From NCBI GenBank assembly GCA_031002005.1, contig JARYHS010009186.1:248677894-248741893 (forward strand): a DNA stretch of 64,000 nucleotides, written 5' to 3'. How positions within the stretch are numbered: the first letter of the stretch is position 1; every line of letters starts with the position of its first letter. A model generated the notes under the pieces. It was not told where the DNA came from. It made no database searches and saw only the letters and a list, made by a program, of their open reading frames with translations. Below are positions 44,455-55,124 of the stretch, piece by piece. Source of the stretch: Vandiemenella viatica. Its lineage: Eukaryota; Arthropoda; Insecta; Orthoptera; Morabidae. Both the position numbers and the translations under genes were made by a program.

Positions 44455-46226
44455 ACATCAACCATGGAGGAAGGAATTATATGGAGGAGAAGTGACGTTA
44501 AATCGGTGAAGCAAGCACTAAACTCTCCCGCATGGTGGCAGCACCGGCAGCGACCATATGGCGCTTCCCAACAATTAAGGTGTTCACATTGTGGTAGATG
44601 CAGTGATTATTTCATTTAGTATTGTGTATAAGTGTTTAAAAATGCCAGCTTGTGTTGCGTACGGTTGCACAAATAGGCCAGACAGGAAAGAACCTGGAAT
44701 ATCATTTCATAAGTAAGTTGAATTGTAATTATCGTTGTTGAAGTGAGCGGTAGACACCGCAAACTTTGCAGCACGTCTATAAATATTTAGTCATAGCTCT
44801 CAATGGGATGACTTTGTTCTCAAATTTTTCTTGGTGTAGTGTAGAAAATCAGCAAACTTGCTATTTTGCACATAATAGACTAGCATTATTTTTTAACGAG
44901 TGTTTAAAATGAGATTTAAAGGGGCGTGTTTTACTTCGCGATTCAGTGAATTTACTATTACGATTTCTTTCGTCACGTTGCTGATTATACTGACAATGGA
45001 TGATGAAATTAACTGTTATGTGAGAAGCTGTGAGTTTTATTAATTTTTTAAATAGCTATTTCAGGCCATTGACTTAGGTTATTTTTAAAGCTTCATATAA
45101 GACTTGTTTCTGTTTGTAAATACGTCTATACCTATTTTTACCGATTTTGAAATCTTTCTCATCTATTTATGTCGAAACAGGTTCATGCAGAAATAAAAAT
45201 GGGCTTCATAAATAAAGAAGTTATTGGCCTTTGAACAAAATCAATTTGGGGAATGTGTTTCTAATTTAGTCTCTTTTTTTTGTACAACATTCTCCCCCCC
45301 CCCCCCCCGTATCTAAATCTAACTGAGAGATAATTTTTTTACAATTGTCCTAATAAGTAGGGCTGTGAAATTAGACAACACATCTTGATCAAGAGAATGT
45401 TCATTAAGGTGACTGAATAAACATTTTATTTCTGGTACCAGCCTACAAAATGTCTGGGTTGCTCATCCCTAGAGTGGGTCCTCTTACTTTTTTTCTGGTC
45501 TAGGACACATTTCAGACTAACCACAAGTGGTAGTAATAAAACTGAAATATCCATTCTGCATGTCAACCATGTAATCATTGTGGCTTTGACAGAATTAATT
45601 TTTGGTCCAGCCTGCATCCAAACCTAAACCCCTCAATTTGGATGTTGTATATCCCCCAAACTAAGCAAGATATCGAAAACATTTATTCCTTATTATCGAG
45701 TTTTTTCGTCGTGTTACATAAGAATCCATCATTAAATTTGACTTTTGCGAAATTTTTCTTCTGCATTTCAACTCAAGACACCTCACTTTTGAGACAGTAT
45801 ATCTCGAGAACTAGGTGAAATATCGAAAAATTTTACTCTTTATTTTTTATTTGTCTCGTCTTTTTAAATAAAAATTCATCATAAAATTTGACTTTGAATA
45901 ATTTTTTCTTCTGAATTTCAACCAAAACCATTTCACATTTGAGACAGAATATCTCGAAAACTAAGCAGGATATCAAAAAATTTTATTCTTCATTTTTTAT
46001 TTGTCTCATCGAGTTACATAATAATCCATCACCAGATTGCGGCGTCACGTTTATCCTAGAGTCCCCTTGAGGTGTTTGTACATATTCCCCGTGTTTGTTG
46101 GGAAGCGGTCAAGCCCCCACCACTCCGGCCATGCCCCCCCACTCCTCCGCCGGCCTGCTTCACTCCCATGCGTGGTAAAGGTCTCTTGCGTCGTCTCCAT
46201 ATTATTCCTTCCTCCATGACATCAAC
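44455..46226 (+). mobile_element. P-like element copy 1 (1,756 bp) with perfect 8-bp TSD
   Basis: The element 44463-46218 starts CATGGAGGAAGGAAT and ends in the inverse, ATTCCTTCCTCCATG. It is flanked by ACATCAAC on both sides (44455-44462 and 46219-46226). An 8-bp duplication plus a THAP-domain exon is characteristic of P elements. Only the first exon of a transposase is recognisable (44642-44712). The rest is non-coding and includes a C-homopolymer near 45293 and three ~150-bp sub-repeats at 45655-46020 (anchor CTAAGCAAGATATCGAAAA). It is therefore non-autonomous. Confidence 0.85.
44642..44712 (+). CDS. THAP-domain first exon (copy 1)
   Basis: The exon encodes MPACVAYGCTN and then RPDRKEPGISFHK, the start of a C2CH THAP zinc finger (M-P-x-C-x-x-x-x-C-x-N). 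It ends at a consensus donor, GTAAGT (44713). THAP domains provide sequence-specific DNA binding in P-element transposases and in related host proteins. No acceptor and second exon with the remaining Cys-His ligands was recognised downstream, so no complete finger is encoded in the element. The start codon and donor are intact. Confidence 0.7.
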
Positions 46227-46255
46227 GATGTACAAGGAGATATACCATGGAGGAA

Positions 46256-48027
46256 AGAATATACATGGAGGAAGGAATTATATGGAGGAGAAGTGACGTT
46301 AAATCGGTGAAGCAAGCACTAAACTCTCCCGCATGGTGGCAGCACCGGCAGCGACCATATGGCGCTTCCCAACAATTAAGGTGTTCACATTGTGGTAGAT
46401 GCAGTGATTATTTCATTTAGTATTGTGTATAAGTGTTTAAAAATGCCAGCTTGTGTTGCGTACGGTTGCACAAATAGGCCAGACAGGAAAGAACCTGGAA
46501 TATCATTTCATAAGTAAGTTGAATTGTAATTATCGTTGTTGAAGTGAGCGGTAGACACCGCAAACTTTGCAGCACGTCTATAAATATTTAGTCATAGCTC
46601 TCAATGGGATGACTTTGTTCTCAAATTTTTCTTGGTGTAGTGTAGAAAATCAGCAAACCTTGCTATTTTGCACATAATAGACTAGCATTATTTTTTAACG
46701 AGTGTTTAAAATGAGATTTAAAGGGGCGTGTTTTACTTCGCGATTCAGTGAATTTACTATTACGATTTCTTTCGTCACGTTGCTGATTATACTGACAATG
46801 GATGATGAAATTAACTGTTATGTGAGAAGCTGTGAGTTTTATTAATTTTTTAAATAGCTATTTCAGGCCATTGACTTAGGTTATTTTTAAAGCTTCATAT
46901 AAGACTTGTTTCTGTTTGTAAATACGTCTATACCTATTTTTACCGATTTTGAAATCTTTCTCATCTATTTATGTCGAAACAGGTTCATGCAGAAATAAAA
47001 ATGGGCTTCATAAATAAAGAAGTTATTGGCCTTTGAACAAAATCAATTTGGGGAATGTGTTTCTAATTTAGTCTCTTTTTTTTTGTACAACATTCTCCCC
47101 CCCCCCCCCGTATCTAAATCTAACTGAGAGATAATTTTTTTACAATTGTCCTAATAAGTAGGGCTGTGAAATTAGACAACACATCTTGATCAAGAGAATG
47201 TTCATTAAGGTGACTGAATAAACATTTTATTTCTGGTACCAGCCTACAAAATGTCTGGGTTGCTCATCCCTAGAGTGGGTCCTCTTACTTTTTTTCTGGT
47301 CTAGGACACATTTCAGACTAACCACAAGTGGTAGTAATAAAACTGAAATATCCATTCTGCATGTCAACCATGTAATCATTGTGGCTTTGACAGAATTAAT
47401 TTTTGGTCCAGCCTGCATCCAAACCTAAACCCCTCAATTTGGATGTTGTATATCCCCCAAACTAAGCAAGATATCGAAAACATTTATTCCTTATTATCGA
47501 GTTTTTTCGTCGTGTTACATAAGAATCCATCATTAAATTTGACTTTTGCGAAATTTTTCTTCTGCATTTCAACTCAAGACACCTCACTTTTGAGACAGTA
47601 TATCTCGAGAACTAGGTGAAATATCGAAAAATTTTACTCTTTATTTTTTATTTGTCTCGTCTTTTTAAATAAAAATTCATCATAAAATTTGACTTTGAAT
47701 AATTTTTTCTTCTGAATTTCAACCAAAACCATTTCACATTTGAGACAGAATATCTCGAAAACTAAGCAGGATATCAAAAAATTTTATTCTTCATTTTTTA
47801 TTTGTCTCATCGAGTTACATAATAATCCATCACCAGATTGCGGCGTCACGTTTATCCTAGAGTCCCCTTGAGGTGTTTGTACATATTCCCCGTGTTTGTT
47901 GGGAAGCGGTCAAGCCCCCACCACTCCGGCCATGCCCCCCCACTCCTCCGCCGGCCTGCTTCACTCCCATGCGTGGTAAAGGTCTCTTGCGTCGTCTCCA
48001 TATTATTCCTTCCTCCATGTGGATATA
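46256..48027 (+). mobile_element. P-like element copy 2 (1,756 bp), nested
   Basis: The element 46264-48019 is nearly identical to copy 1, offset by 1,801 bp. Differences I could see are single-base indels: an extra C in GCAAACCTTGC, and changed T- and C-homopolymer lengths near 47085-47109. Its flanks are AGAATATA (46256-46263) and TGGATATA (48020-48027), six of eight positions identical, consistent with an 8-bp target in an older relative. Like copy 1 it encodes only the THAP exon. Confidence 0.8.
46443..46513 (+). CDS. THAP-domain first exon (copy 2)
   Basis: Identical to the exon at 44642-44712, including the ATG and the GTAAGT donor at 46514. The comments made for copy 1 apply. Confidence 0.7.
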
Positions 48028-48180
48028 TGGATAACGCCAAATCGGTGAAACCTCATAAAAAAAAAACCTTGTCTCCTACGGCGCATGCGCGGCGGAATAG
48101 GAACCCAAAAACATTGGGCTGTTTGCACCATGTATGCTGCAGTGAACATTCCATTTTCTAATATTTTGAAGTTTTTTATA

Positions 48181-48251
48181 ATTCCAAGTTGTGTTGCATA
48201 CGGTTGCACAAACAGACAAGATAGGAAACAATCTGGAATAACGTTTCGCAA
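48181..48251 (+). pseudogene. THAP exon remnant in the older P-like element
   Basis: Aligned codon by codon with the intact exon it reads PSCVAYGCTNRQDRKQSGIT before the end. The two cysteines and the asparagine are kept, but the start codon is ATT, the H of the final F-H pair is R, and the donor GTAAGT has become CTAAAT. The exon can no longer be initiated or spliced in the same way. Confidence 0.7.
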
Positions 48252-49017
48252 CTAAATCACATTGAAATTATTGTTATTGCAATGTTTGAAGATAACAGTA
48301 AGATTAGAGCCTATCACTATAAATTTATTCATTGCTCTCAATAGGATGATATCGTTCTCAAATGTTTGTTGGTGTAGTATAGACAATCAGCATATGTTAC
48401 TACTTTGCACCTACAAGGCTAGTCTTATTGTAAACAAGTGTTGAAAGTCAAAATTAAGTGCCTTTATATTGTCTCTGATTAAGTGGGTCAAGTTTACATC
48501 GCAATACAGTGAATGTGAATGCTTTAGTCCAGTTTCAGTTTACACTGAAAGTGTACGATAAAATTAATTGTGATAATTTGTGCTGTGTGAACTACTAAAC
48601 TTGATGAAGCAAACATTGCTGTTAACTCGAAATGTAGTTCGCGATGTATTTCATGTATTTAGATCAACATAGTTTGATTTTGTAGTGGCTATATTGATGG
48701 AAATGTGGGTAGGTTGAAATGCGGCGTGTGTCAGAAGGGTACAAACAATTTATTTATTATTAGTTGTTACTAATTTCATGAGCACTATGTTAGTGACACA
48801 ACGTGTATCGTGATGTATATCACTTCCATATAAGCTTCTGACTTTTGATGTATGGTAAGAAGATAAATCCACTGATGTTGCTAGCAAAGTTATATAGGCC
48901 ACTAACACTACAATATCTTTTGAGTAAGCTCAGAAGCTATGAGGTCTTTTGAAGGCTTCAGTATATTTTTTTATTTTATTTATTTTTTTATTATTATTAT
49001 TATTTTTTAAACGTTGA

Positions 49018-49034
49018 CTTAACCTAACCTAACC
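49018..49034. repeat. Short TTAGG-type repeat
   Basis: CTTAACCTAACCTAACC is about three copies of the complement of TTAGG, the ancestral insect telomere unit. It is interstitial and very short, so it only weakly supports an insect origin. Confidence 0.35.
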
Positions 49035-49290
49035 ACCCCAATTTGGAGACAGCGTAACTCGTGAACTAAGGGAGATAGCAAAAATATATATACTTCACTT
49101 TCGAGTTATTTTGTCGTGTTTTATAAGAATCTATCATCTAATTTGACCTTGGGGAAATTTTTCTTCTGAATTACAACCCGAAACTTTTCGAGTTACATAA
49201 TAATCCATCATCAAATTGCGGTGCCAAGGTTGTCTTCTGATTCCCTGGAGGTTTTTTGTGTATTTTCCATGTGTTCCTACGGCCAATGTC

Positions 49291-49660
49291 AGGGAGAAGG
49301 CGGATATTGAGGTTGGTATCGGCTTCATCACCTGAACTCGAAGTCTTCCAAAAATATTCTAAGTCCTGCAAAGTTCTGTTACCGTGTTAAACCAATGGTA
49401 TGCTAACTGTTAAAATTGACCACAGTCGCCACTTACAGATTTAACCTCCTGTAAGAAAGGTGCTATTGTAGAAATGAAAGTCAAATAACTGTAATATATT
49501 TTTGAAAATTTCACGTTAAATACAAAAGTTCACAGTTAGCAAAGGCAATCGGATATGATCATTACCGAAAATCACAGATTGAGAAACAGAGCAGAACACG
49601 CACTAACCCCAAAAATGAAAATTAAATTTTGAAAGTCATAGTTGAAAACTGTTAGTCTGA
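49291..49660. other. Unassigned stretch
   Basis: No recognised feature between the faded P-like element and the Penelope-like fragment. Confidence 0.4.
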
Positions 49661-49664
49661 ACTT

Positions 49665-49770
49665 AAAGTATCTTATATGCTCTTTGCGCCTTTCATCGAT
49701 CGTTCTCAAAGTCTGTCCTATATAGGAAGAGCCACACTCACAAGGAATTTTATACACTCCAGGGGCCCGG
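49665..49770 (-). mobile_element. Penelope-like GIY-YIG fragment
   Basis: The minus strand encodes GVYKIPCECGSSYIGQTLRT followed by an R-x-x-E-H-I-R segment: the N-terminal half of a GIY-YIG nuclease with the C-x-C-G insertion typical of Penelope-like elements. It is about 35 codons long, and the homology ends abruptly on both sides. It differs clearly from the copies at 20229 and 22966, so it is a different family. Confidence 0.8.
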
Positions 49771-50690
49771 AGATTTAACTACTGAACTGCTTAGCTACTG
49801 AATAAATTTAGTAGACATGAGGTATTCTAGAAGGCAATTTTACGAAATATATATGGACTACAGGACTTTATTAAGGTTCTTCGGTGGTTTAATTACTGAT
49901 TAATTAATTAGTCCACCAAAAATGTTATGTTCAAGATTTGGTTTATTTTCCAAAAACAACAAGTCAGCGATATTCACAAGCATAGATACAATACAGAGAT
50001 GTACTTCTGAGCCGTCGCAAATAAAATCTCTGTAACACTAATTGATGTCAACTAACTAACTCACTTACTTACTAACTGAATGAATGTTTCTGTCCAGGCG
50101 ATCTGTTTATATAGTCTCTATCGAAATTACGAGAATTTTTCAAAGGCATCCGCCCGATATTTCTCGATCATTAACAATCACTCAAACAATCAAACATATT
50201 AAAAGCAATCGGAATTAATACAAAATTGCTTAACAACATTACAAAATGATCAGAAATGGTAATTATAGATACTTAAATACAAAATTATTTACAGAAATCC
50301 CTTCAAACGGTAGAAAATTGTCCTGTAGACATCGTAACTTACATTAATACATGGAATTATAAACTTTTAAGAAATTCTCTTGCCCCATTCGGTTCTTAAA
50401 CATATTAAATGGACTTTAAATAATTTTCTTACATAAAACAAAGTCTATATACACTGATTTACAAGAAATTACAAAACAAACATATCAAATCACTTTCAAG
50501 CAAACTTTAGCTCACTACAAATACTTCATACAGTACAATGCTATTCAAAATTCAGGTATGAGGGCTGTTACAACTTGATAGGGGACAAAATGAAGTGGCA
50601 AACGTACATAAGAGAATTCATTTGGCGCAGTCAACTTAAATACAAGGATAGAATTACCTTCACAGTTCCCCCCCCCCCCCAAAAAAAAAA
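49771..50690. other. Unassigned AT-rich stretch
   Basis: Contains an AACT-type simple repeat near 50055-50085 and a C-run followed by an A-run at 50668-50692. No element was recognised. Confidence 0.4.
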
Positions 50691-50816
50691 AAGATTTAAG
50701 GCCTGGTCAAACAGAGCGCGGGCAGCAGGCGCGTGCAGATAAATCTGCACGCACCGGGCAGTGTATTACGTTGCACTGTATCAGCCCTGACAAACAGAAG
50801 GGGGGCAGAACGCGCG

Positions 50817-50858
50817 ATCCAGCCCATGGAGGATATTTCTTTCCTCCATGATCCAGCC
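50817..50858. mobile_element. 26-bp P-like remnant: two inverted ends with 8-bp TSD
   Basis: 50825-50850 reads CATGGAGGA, a few bases, then TTTCCTCCATG: just the two ends of the P-like family at 44463, nearly abutting. It is flanked by ATCCAGCC on both sides (50817-50824 and 50851-50858), a perfect 8-bp duplication. This is what an extreme internal deletion, or an incompletely repaired excision, of such an element would leave. Confidence 0.8.
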
Positions 50859-50911
50859 GCGGGCAGCGATCAGGTTGTGAGTGCACACAGATATCGCGCG
50901 ATCACGTCAAG

Positions 50912-51085
50912 ATGGCGAATATCGAAATAGAGGAATTAATTAATTTGGCGCGAGAAAAAGATTATTTATTTGATTCACGCCACTCCGACTACGAAAATAA
51001 CAATAAAACTGAAGTTTGGATTGAAACTGTAGAGAAAATGAAAGAAACTAGTCATTGCTATTTGTATTACTATTTATTTATTTAA
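50912..51085 (+). CDS. MADF-type protein of the Harbinger element (truncated)
   Basis: A 57-codon frame starting MANIEIEELINLAREKDY and continuing LFDSRHSDYENN, then a K-x-E-V-W-I-E-T-V motif. This is the first half of a MADF/Myb-SANT-like domain (L-I-x-x-V-x-x-x-x-x-L-Y-D-x-x-H-x-D-Y). Harbinger elements encode such a protein alongside the transposase to bind DNA and bring the transposase to the nucleus. It stops after LYYYLFI, before the domain is complete. The MITE at 51197 begins about 110 bp downstream, so the original 3' part may be partly displaced or lost. Confidence 0.75.
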   Translation: MANIEIEELINLAREKDYLFDSRHSDYENNNKTEVWIETVEKMKETSHCYLYYYLFI

Positions 51086-51189
51086 AACATTTTATTTCAT
51101 TTATGATTTGAATTACATTATTTACATAATCATTATTTATGGGTTACATTTGTTTAGTTGCAACTTATTATTATTTATTTGCACTTTTG

Positions 51190-52135
51190 ACATATAAGGG
51201 GGCTTTCAAGTATTACATAACGCAATTTGGATGGGAAATATTTGTTGTAAGTGATTAAATGCGCTGCTGTTCCCGCTTGAGGAGTGCATTGGAATCTGTC
51301 TTTCAGGATACTTTCTTGCCGCCACCCTGCCCAATCCATCGAACTCCAAGCAAGCTCGTGGTACCTAGTCAGCTAGACAAAGGATCATGCAAGTTTTCAC
51401 CACTTCTTGTGAGGTTGTCCGTTGATCTGTCGCCTCCTCTAGAAGGGTTTAAGTAAATACCTTACGATTTCTTTTGCCCATCAGTACAATCCGATCTCAA
51501 GAACAGAATATGTGCAACCTGTGGGATCTATTTCACATCCCACAAGAATGTGCAAACGTACAGTCGTTATGTGCATGGCAAGACTGCCCAAGACCTCCGT
51601 GAAAGTAGAGTACGGCCACAGCGACTTGCTGCCAGAAGGGCAAATGAGTTTCTTTGCGCCGCAGTGAAGCATTGTCTGAGGATGCCGATTGGCTCGTCGA
51701 AGTTGATGCAAGTGGTTTAACAATTCCGGAACCCTCTTCGTCTGCTCTCCGGATGCCAGTAATGAAAGAGTCCGAGTTGCTGGCAAACTCGTGGACAGAT
51801 GAGCAGTAATTCCAATTGATTTTTTTTTACATACCTATGTATTTGATTTATGGTTAAATAAATTACATATTACTTAAAAACTCTTTTATTATTTATTATT
51901 ACTGCAAACGCGATTAAAACAATAACAATGGTATTTTAGCGCCTTTCCGGTACTTTGCACAACATGATTGTGACTTTTAGGTAAAAATGGTCACTCGGAT
52001 GTTACGTAACGTTTAGGGAGGGGGAGGGGGGTACAGAAAAACGTTACGGTGCGTTAGATGGGGGGGGGGGGGGAAGGAGAGTCTAAAATCTCCAAAAATT
52101 GCGTTACGTAATACTTGAACTCCCCCTAACATATA
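51190..52135. mobile_element. 932-bp MITE-like element with GGGGGCTTTCAAG ends
   Basis: The element 51197-52128 has inverted ends AGGGGGCTTTCAAGTATTAC and (inverse) AGGGGGAGTTCAAGTATTAC, extending through AACGCAATTT. ACATATA occurs on both sides (51190-51196 and 52129-52135), suggesting a 7-8-bp duplication. Inside, plus-strand frames include ICATCGIYFTSHKNVQTYSR, a Cys-x2-Cys motif like a partial zinc finger. It may be captured or ancestral coding sequence. It is inserted in the Harbinger element. A truncated relative is at 56611. Confidence 0.75.
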
Positions 52136-52201
52136 ATTCTCTTTACCTGAGTAAGCAGGAAATTAGTAAACACGTATGTTTACGATACGTTTAGATATGG
52201 A

Positions 52202-53000
52202 TTAAAAATAATTAAAGAAAGCGACGAATTGATTTCTCATTTGAACCAAATCTCTGGTTTGTCGGCATTGTATTTGAGAACGCCGTTCAGACAGATCTGG
52301 ACTATTTAATATTTCATAATTTGTGATACCTGCAGCATTATTACATCGAAGATAACTGGGCAAGCAACATACAGATTTAGGAACATGAATTGTAGTTTCA
52401 ATTTCCGTCTCCATAGCTAAATAAACACGCCACTTGTGGGCTAATATGCCAAAACCATTTTCAACGAAACGTCGTGCTCTGCTAAGCAGTTTATTAAATA
52501 ATTTCTTTGATCGTATGTCGGAAAAGGGCGCATTAAATAAGTTTGCAGAGCGTAACCTTCGTCGGCTACAAATACATAAGGGGCAGGGGTATCCATACCT
52601 GGCAATGCTTTCAAAGATAGAATAGTTTCACAGTGAACGAATTCAGAATAAAAGGAGAAATTTTGAAAGATGCTACTGTCGCTGTCCGGCCGTAACTGTC
52701 AGTATCAACTACAAGGAATTTGTAAACTGGATCAAAAAATCCAGTAAAACTATGGGAAAAAAGTAACAAAAATAGCTTGAGCCAATGTTGTTAAGACATT
52801 TTATTTTCACATGTTTTCCGTTTACACTTTCAATGCAATTCTGAAAGTACCAAGGTACTCTGAACTCCTCTTCAGATTTTTCATACATCATCGGTCGCAA
52901 CAGGTAGATATGCATGATGTAAAACGTCCCAGCTACTTCTTTTACTATGCTGGAGACAGTCGTATTACCGATCCGGAAGGAAAAAGTGACTCATCTGTGG
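52202..53000 (-). pseudogene. Harbinger transposase, frame-broken
   Basis: In minus-strand order: EEFRVPWYFQNCIESVNGKH, the W-x-F-P-N-C-x-G-A-I-D-G-K-H block in which the catalytic Asp position reads N, near 52870. Then YKFLVVDTDSYGRTA (second catalytic Asp), near 52720. Then FVADEGYAL, near 52570. Then RRFVENGFGILAHKWRVYLA near 52460, which runs into the frame 52414-52202. Several frameshifts and stops separate these blocks. The substitution in the first catalytic block also argues against activity. Confidence 0.85.
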
Positions 53001-53148
53001 CCAAATACTGTGATTGTTTTGCATGACGCTTGTTCCCCACACTGGATCGCTTCGGACAGCCCGCGCTGTGTTTGACATCGTAAGAACGCGGCGGGCATCC
53101 TTGTTTAGCACGCGCACGCTGCCCGCACTCTGTTTGACCGGACCTTTA

Positions 53149-55124
53149 TTCATCGACCCCATCCGTTTGTGTCGTCCTGATGTCATCAATAGGGAGAAAC
53201 TAAAACAGTTCGATGGCATTTGGATATGACTAGAACAATGTGTTAATGAAATAAGAGTGTGTGAAACAGATTGCTTGCTCGGGGTTGTAGCTTACAACAG
53301 CTGTCTTAAATGTGATCGTGTCTGGTACCCTTAACTTATTCTGTTTACGGTCGCCAATCCCCCGTTATTACCTCAAGGGATAAAGGTATGTTTTCAAAAT
53401 GCAACTTCAGACTTCTTGATTAATTCCAAATTATATATTTTGTAAAAGTTTTTACATAAACACTGTACCAGCGTAGGCCTAAATGAAAAGCATCAGACTT
53501 CTATTCGAAATAAATGATTACGGGTTAAACCATCTTCTCACAGTAAGCAACTTCCTTCTAACCCCTAGATGAAAGTTAAAAGTTCATCTCGAAGGAAGAT
53601 TGAGACCGTACCATTATAACGTCACTACTAAAATTTCCTAAATCTCCGCGACCGACCAACACGCCGTCCTCCAGGTTCAATTTTTGCCGAATTACTGCCG
53701 CCCGCCTAGGCTAGCGGAGGCTCGTTATATTCATATTGGGCCAGCTGTCTCAGCAGACGCTTGATTTGACAAAGGGAAACCTTATTTTTATTCTGATTAT
53801 TCTGAAATTATGATATGTTATGAAGCATATTTTGAATATCACTTTTATTTATGACAAGTTTTCTCCTACGATTTGTGGATTTCGAGTTAAAGTTGTAAAA
53901 GCTTTACTCTGTCATCATTCCTACAATTCATTAGTCTGTGAAATTATTCTGTTATCAAAATAGTCTATAAAAATTTCCTCAATTTTTGACATATAACACG
54001 TCTAGATACCAAATGTATTTGATTGTGAAAATCAATTTTGACTATAAGTGGAAAGTCAGCTAAAAAAGTTGTATGTTCATTATCTCCAAATATATGAGTG
54101 CTACCGATCTGTAATATATCTCAAACTTTACTAAATTCATTTTTATTTTATTTTATTTATCAATGTTGTTTCATGGATCCCTCTCTATATGGTAATATTA
54201 TTTCCTCATTATCTATTTCCCTTAATACCAATCCTTTGTTTCCAAAATGATGCTTTGTAGCAGCAATTACGTTCAAACCTTAATTTCCCTTTTACATTGT
54301 CTCTGTTATATATTGTCGGAATCATTAAGAAAATCACTCTATGTGCTCAGTGAAAGCTACTCTTTAATCTAAATGTCATTTCTATGCTTTCAGAACTGTA
54401 TGTCCGCAGAAATATTGAATTGCAAAGTCAGCGAAATATCTTATTTTGTCTAAAAAAAACATACTTTCCTTATAGTTATTAACTCCATCTTTTTATATGT
54501 TGCGTATTATCATATGCCGTACATTTTGAGCTCTGAATCTTAGCTGTACCTTGAAAATTAAGGGAAAAAAGTTACTTGTGCAATAATTTCCATGAGCTTG
54601 CAAAATCACCAATTTCACGATATCTCCTTAATATAATTTTCTAAAATGCAAGTGTTAGATCTAATTTGAATTGGCACCTCGTTTTACACCTCTGAAAATG
54701 AATGTGGCCAAAATGATTCTAAAAATGTTTAAATTTCTTTATAGTATTTTTGAAAACTTCTAAAATTGCTCAAACTCTCCTTACTAACATGTTTTCTGAG
54801 TCTCAAACTACTGGAAAATGCTTCTAAAATGATCTGCTATTGGTTTTAAGTGTTAAGGACTCTTTAAACTGTTTTTGAAGGTATACTGACATAAGTAAGG
54901 TTATGTGACAGGGACTTCCTGAGAAAACGTACTTATTTTGACATCGTAGAAGGGAGAGCAAGGAATATGTGACTTGATTAATGAAATACGAAGGTACGCG
55001 AACAGCTCTTTGCGGAGCTGAAAAACTATTTTTAGCGGCAAAAGACACTTTTAAGAGCCAAAAATTGTTCACAGAAAGAATTTGCAGTCATTCTAAATTT
55101 GTTAGGCCTAACTGTTTACATTGT
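53149..55124. other. Unassigned AT-rich stretch
   Basis: No recognised element. The plus-strand frame 54981-55232 (83 codons) has several Cys residues (RPNCLHCKVARTT) but no domain I can name, and it overlaps the start of the tandem array. Confidence 0.4.

Larger units (their letters stand above)
46246..49290 (+). mobile_element. Older P-like element, split by copy 2
   Basis: Its first 18 bp (CATGGAGGAAAGAATATA, 46246-46263) precede copy 2. It resumes at 48020 with TGGATATATGGATAACGCC and AAATCGGTGAA, the same order as at the start of the intact copies. Later segments match them at reduced similarity: the THAP exon at 48181-48251, the intron region to 48900, sub-repeat remnants at 49040-49210, and the AATCCATCATCAAATTGCGG block at 49200. 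The right inverted end was not found and similarity fades near 49290. Confidence 0.7.
50696..53148. mobile_element. PIF-Harbinger element with ~40-bp inverted ends
   Basis: The element 50699-53145 begins AGGCCTGGTCAAACAGAGCG and ends in the inverse of AGGTCCGGTCAAACAGAGTG, with TTA on both flanks (50696-50698, 53146-53148), the usual 3-bp Harbinger duplication. It carries two genes facing each other: a MADF-type DNA-binding protein on the plus strand (50912) and a transposase on the minus strand (about 53000-52202). Both are damaged. Two other elements sit inside: a P-like remnant at 50825-50850 and a MITE at 51197-52128. Confidence 0.88.

Noticed and set aside
45291..45308. C-homopolymer as a functional G-quadruplex
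   Set aside because: A single unbroken run within a non-coding transposon body, variable between the two copies; most simply slippage.
44463..48019. The 1.8-kb tandem repeat as an assembly duplication
   Set aside because: Each copy has its own flanking sequence, an 8-bp duplication (perfect or 6 of 8) and distinct homopolymer lengths, so two real insertions are more likely. Long-read coverage would settle it.
49018..49034. Telomere or subtelomere signal
   Set aside because: Only about three TTAGG-type units, interstitial, inside a decayed P-like element.
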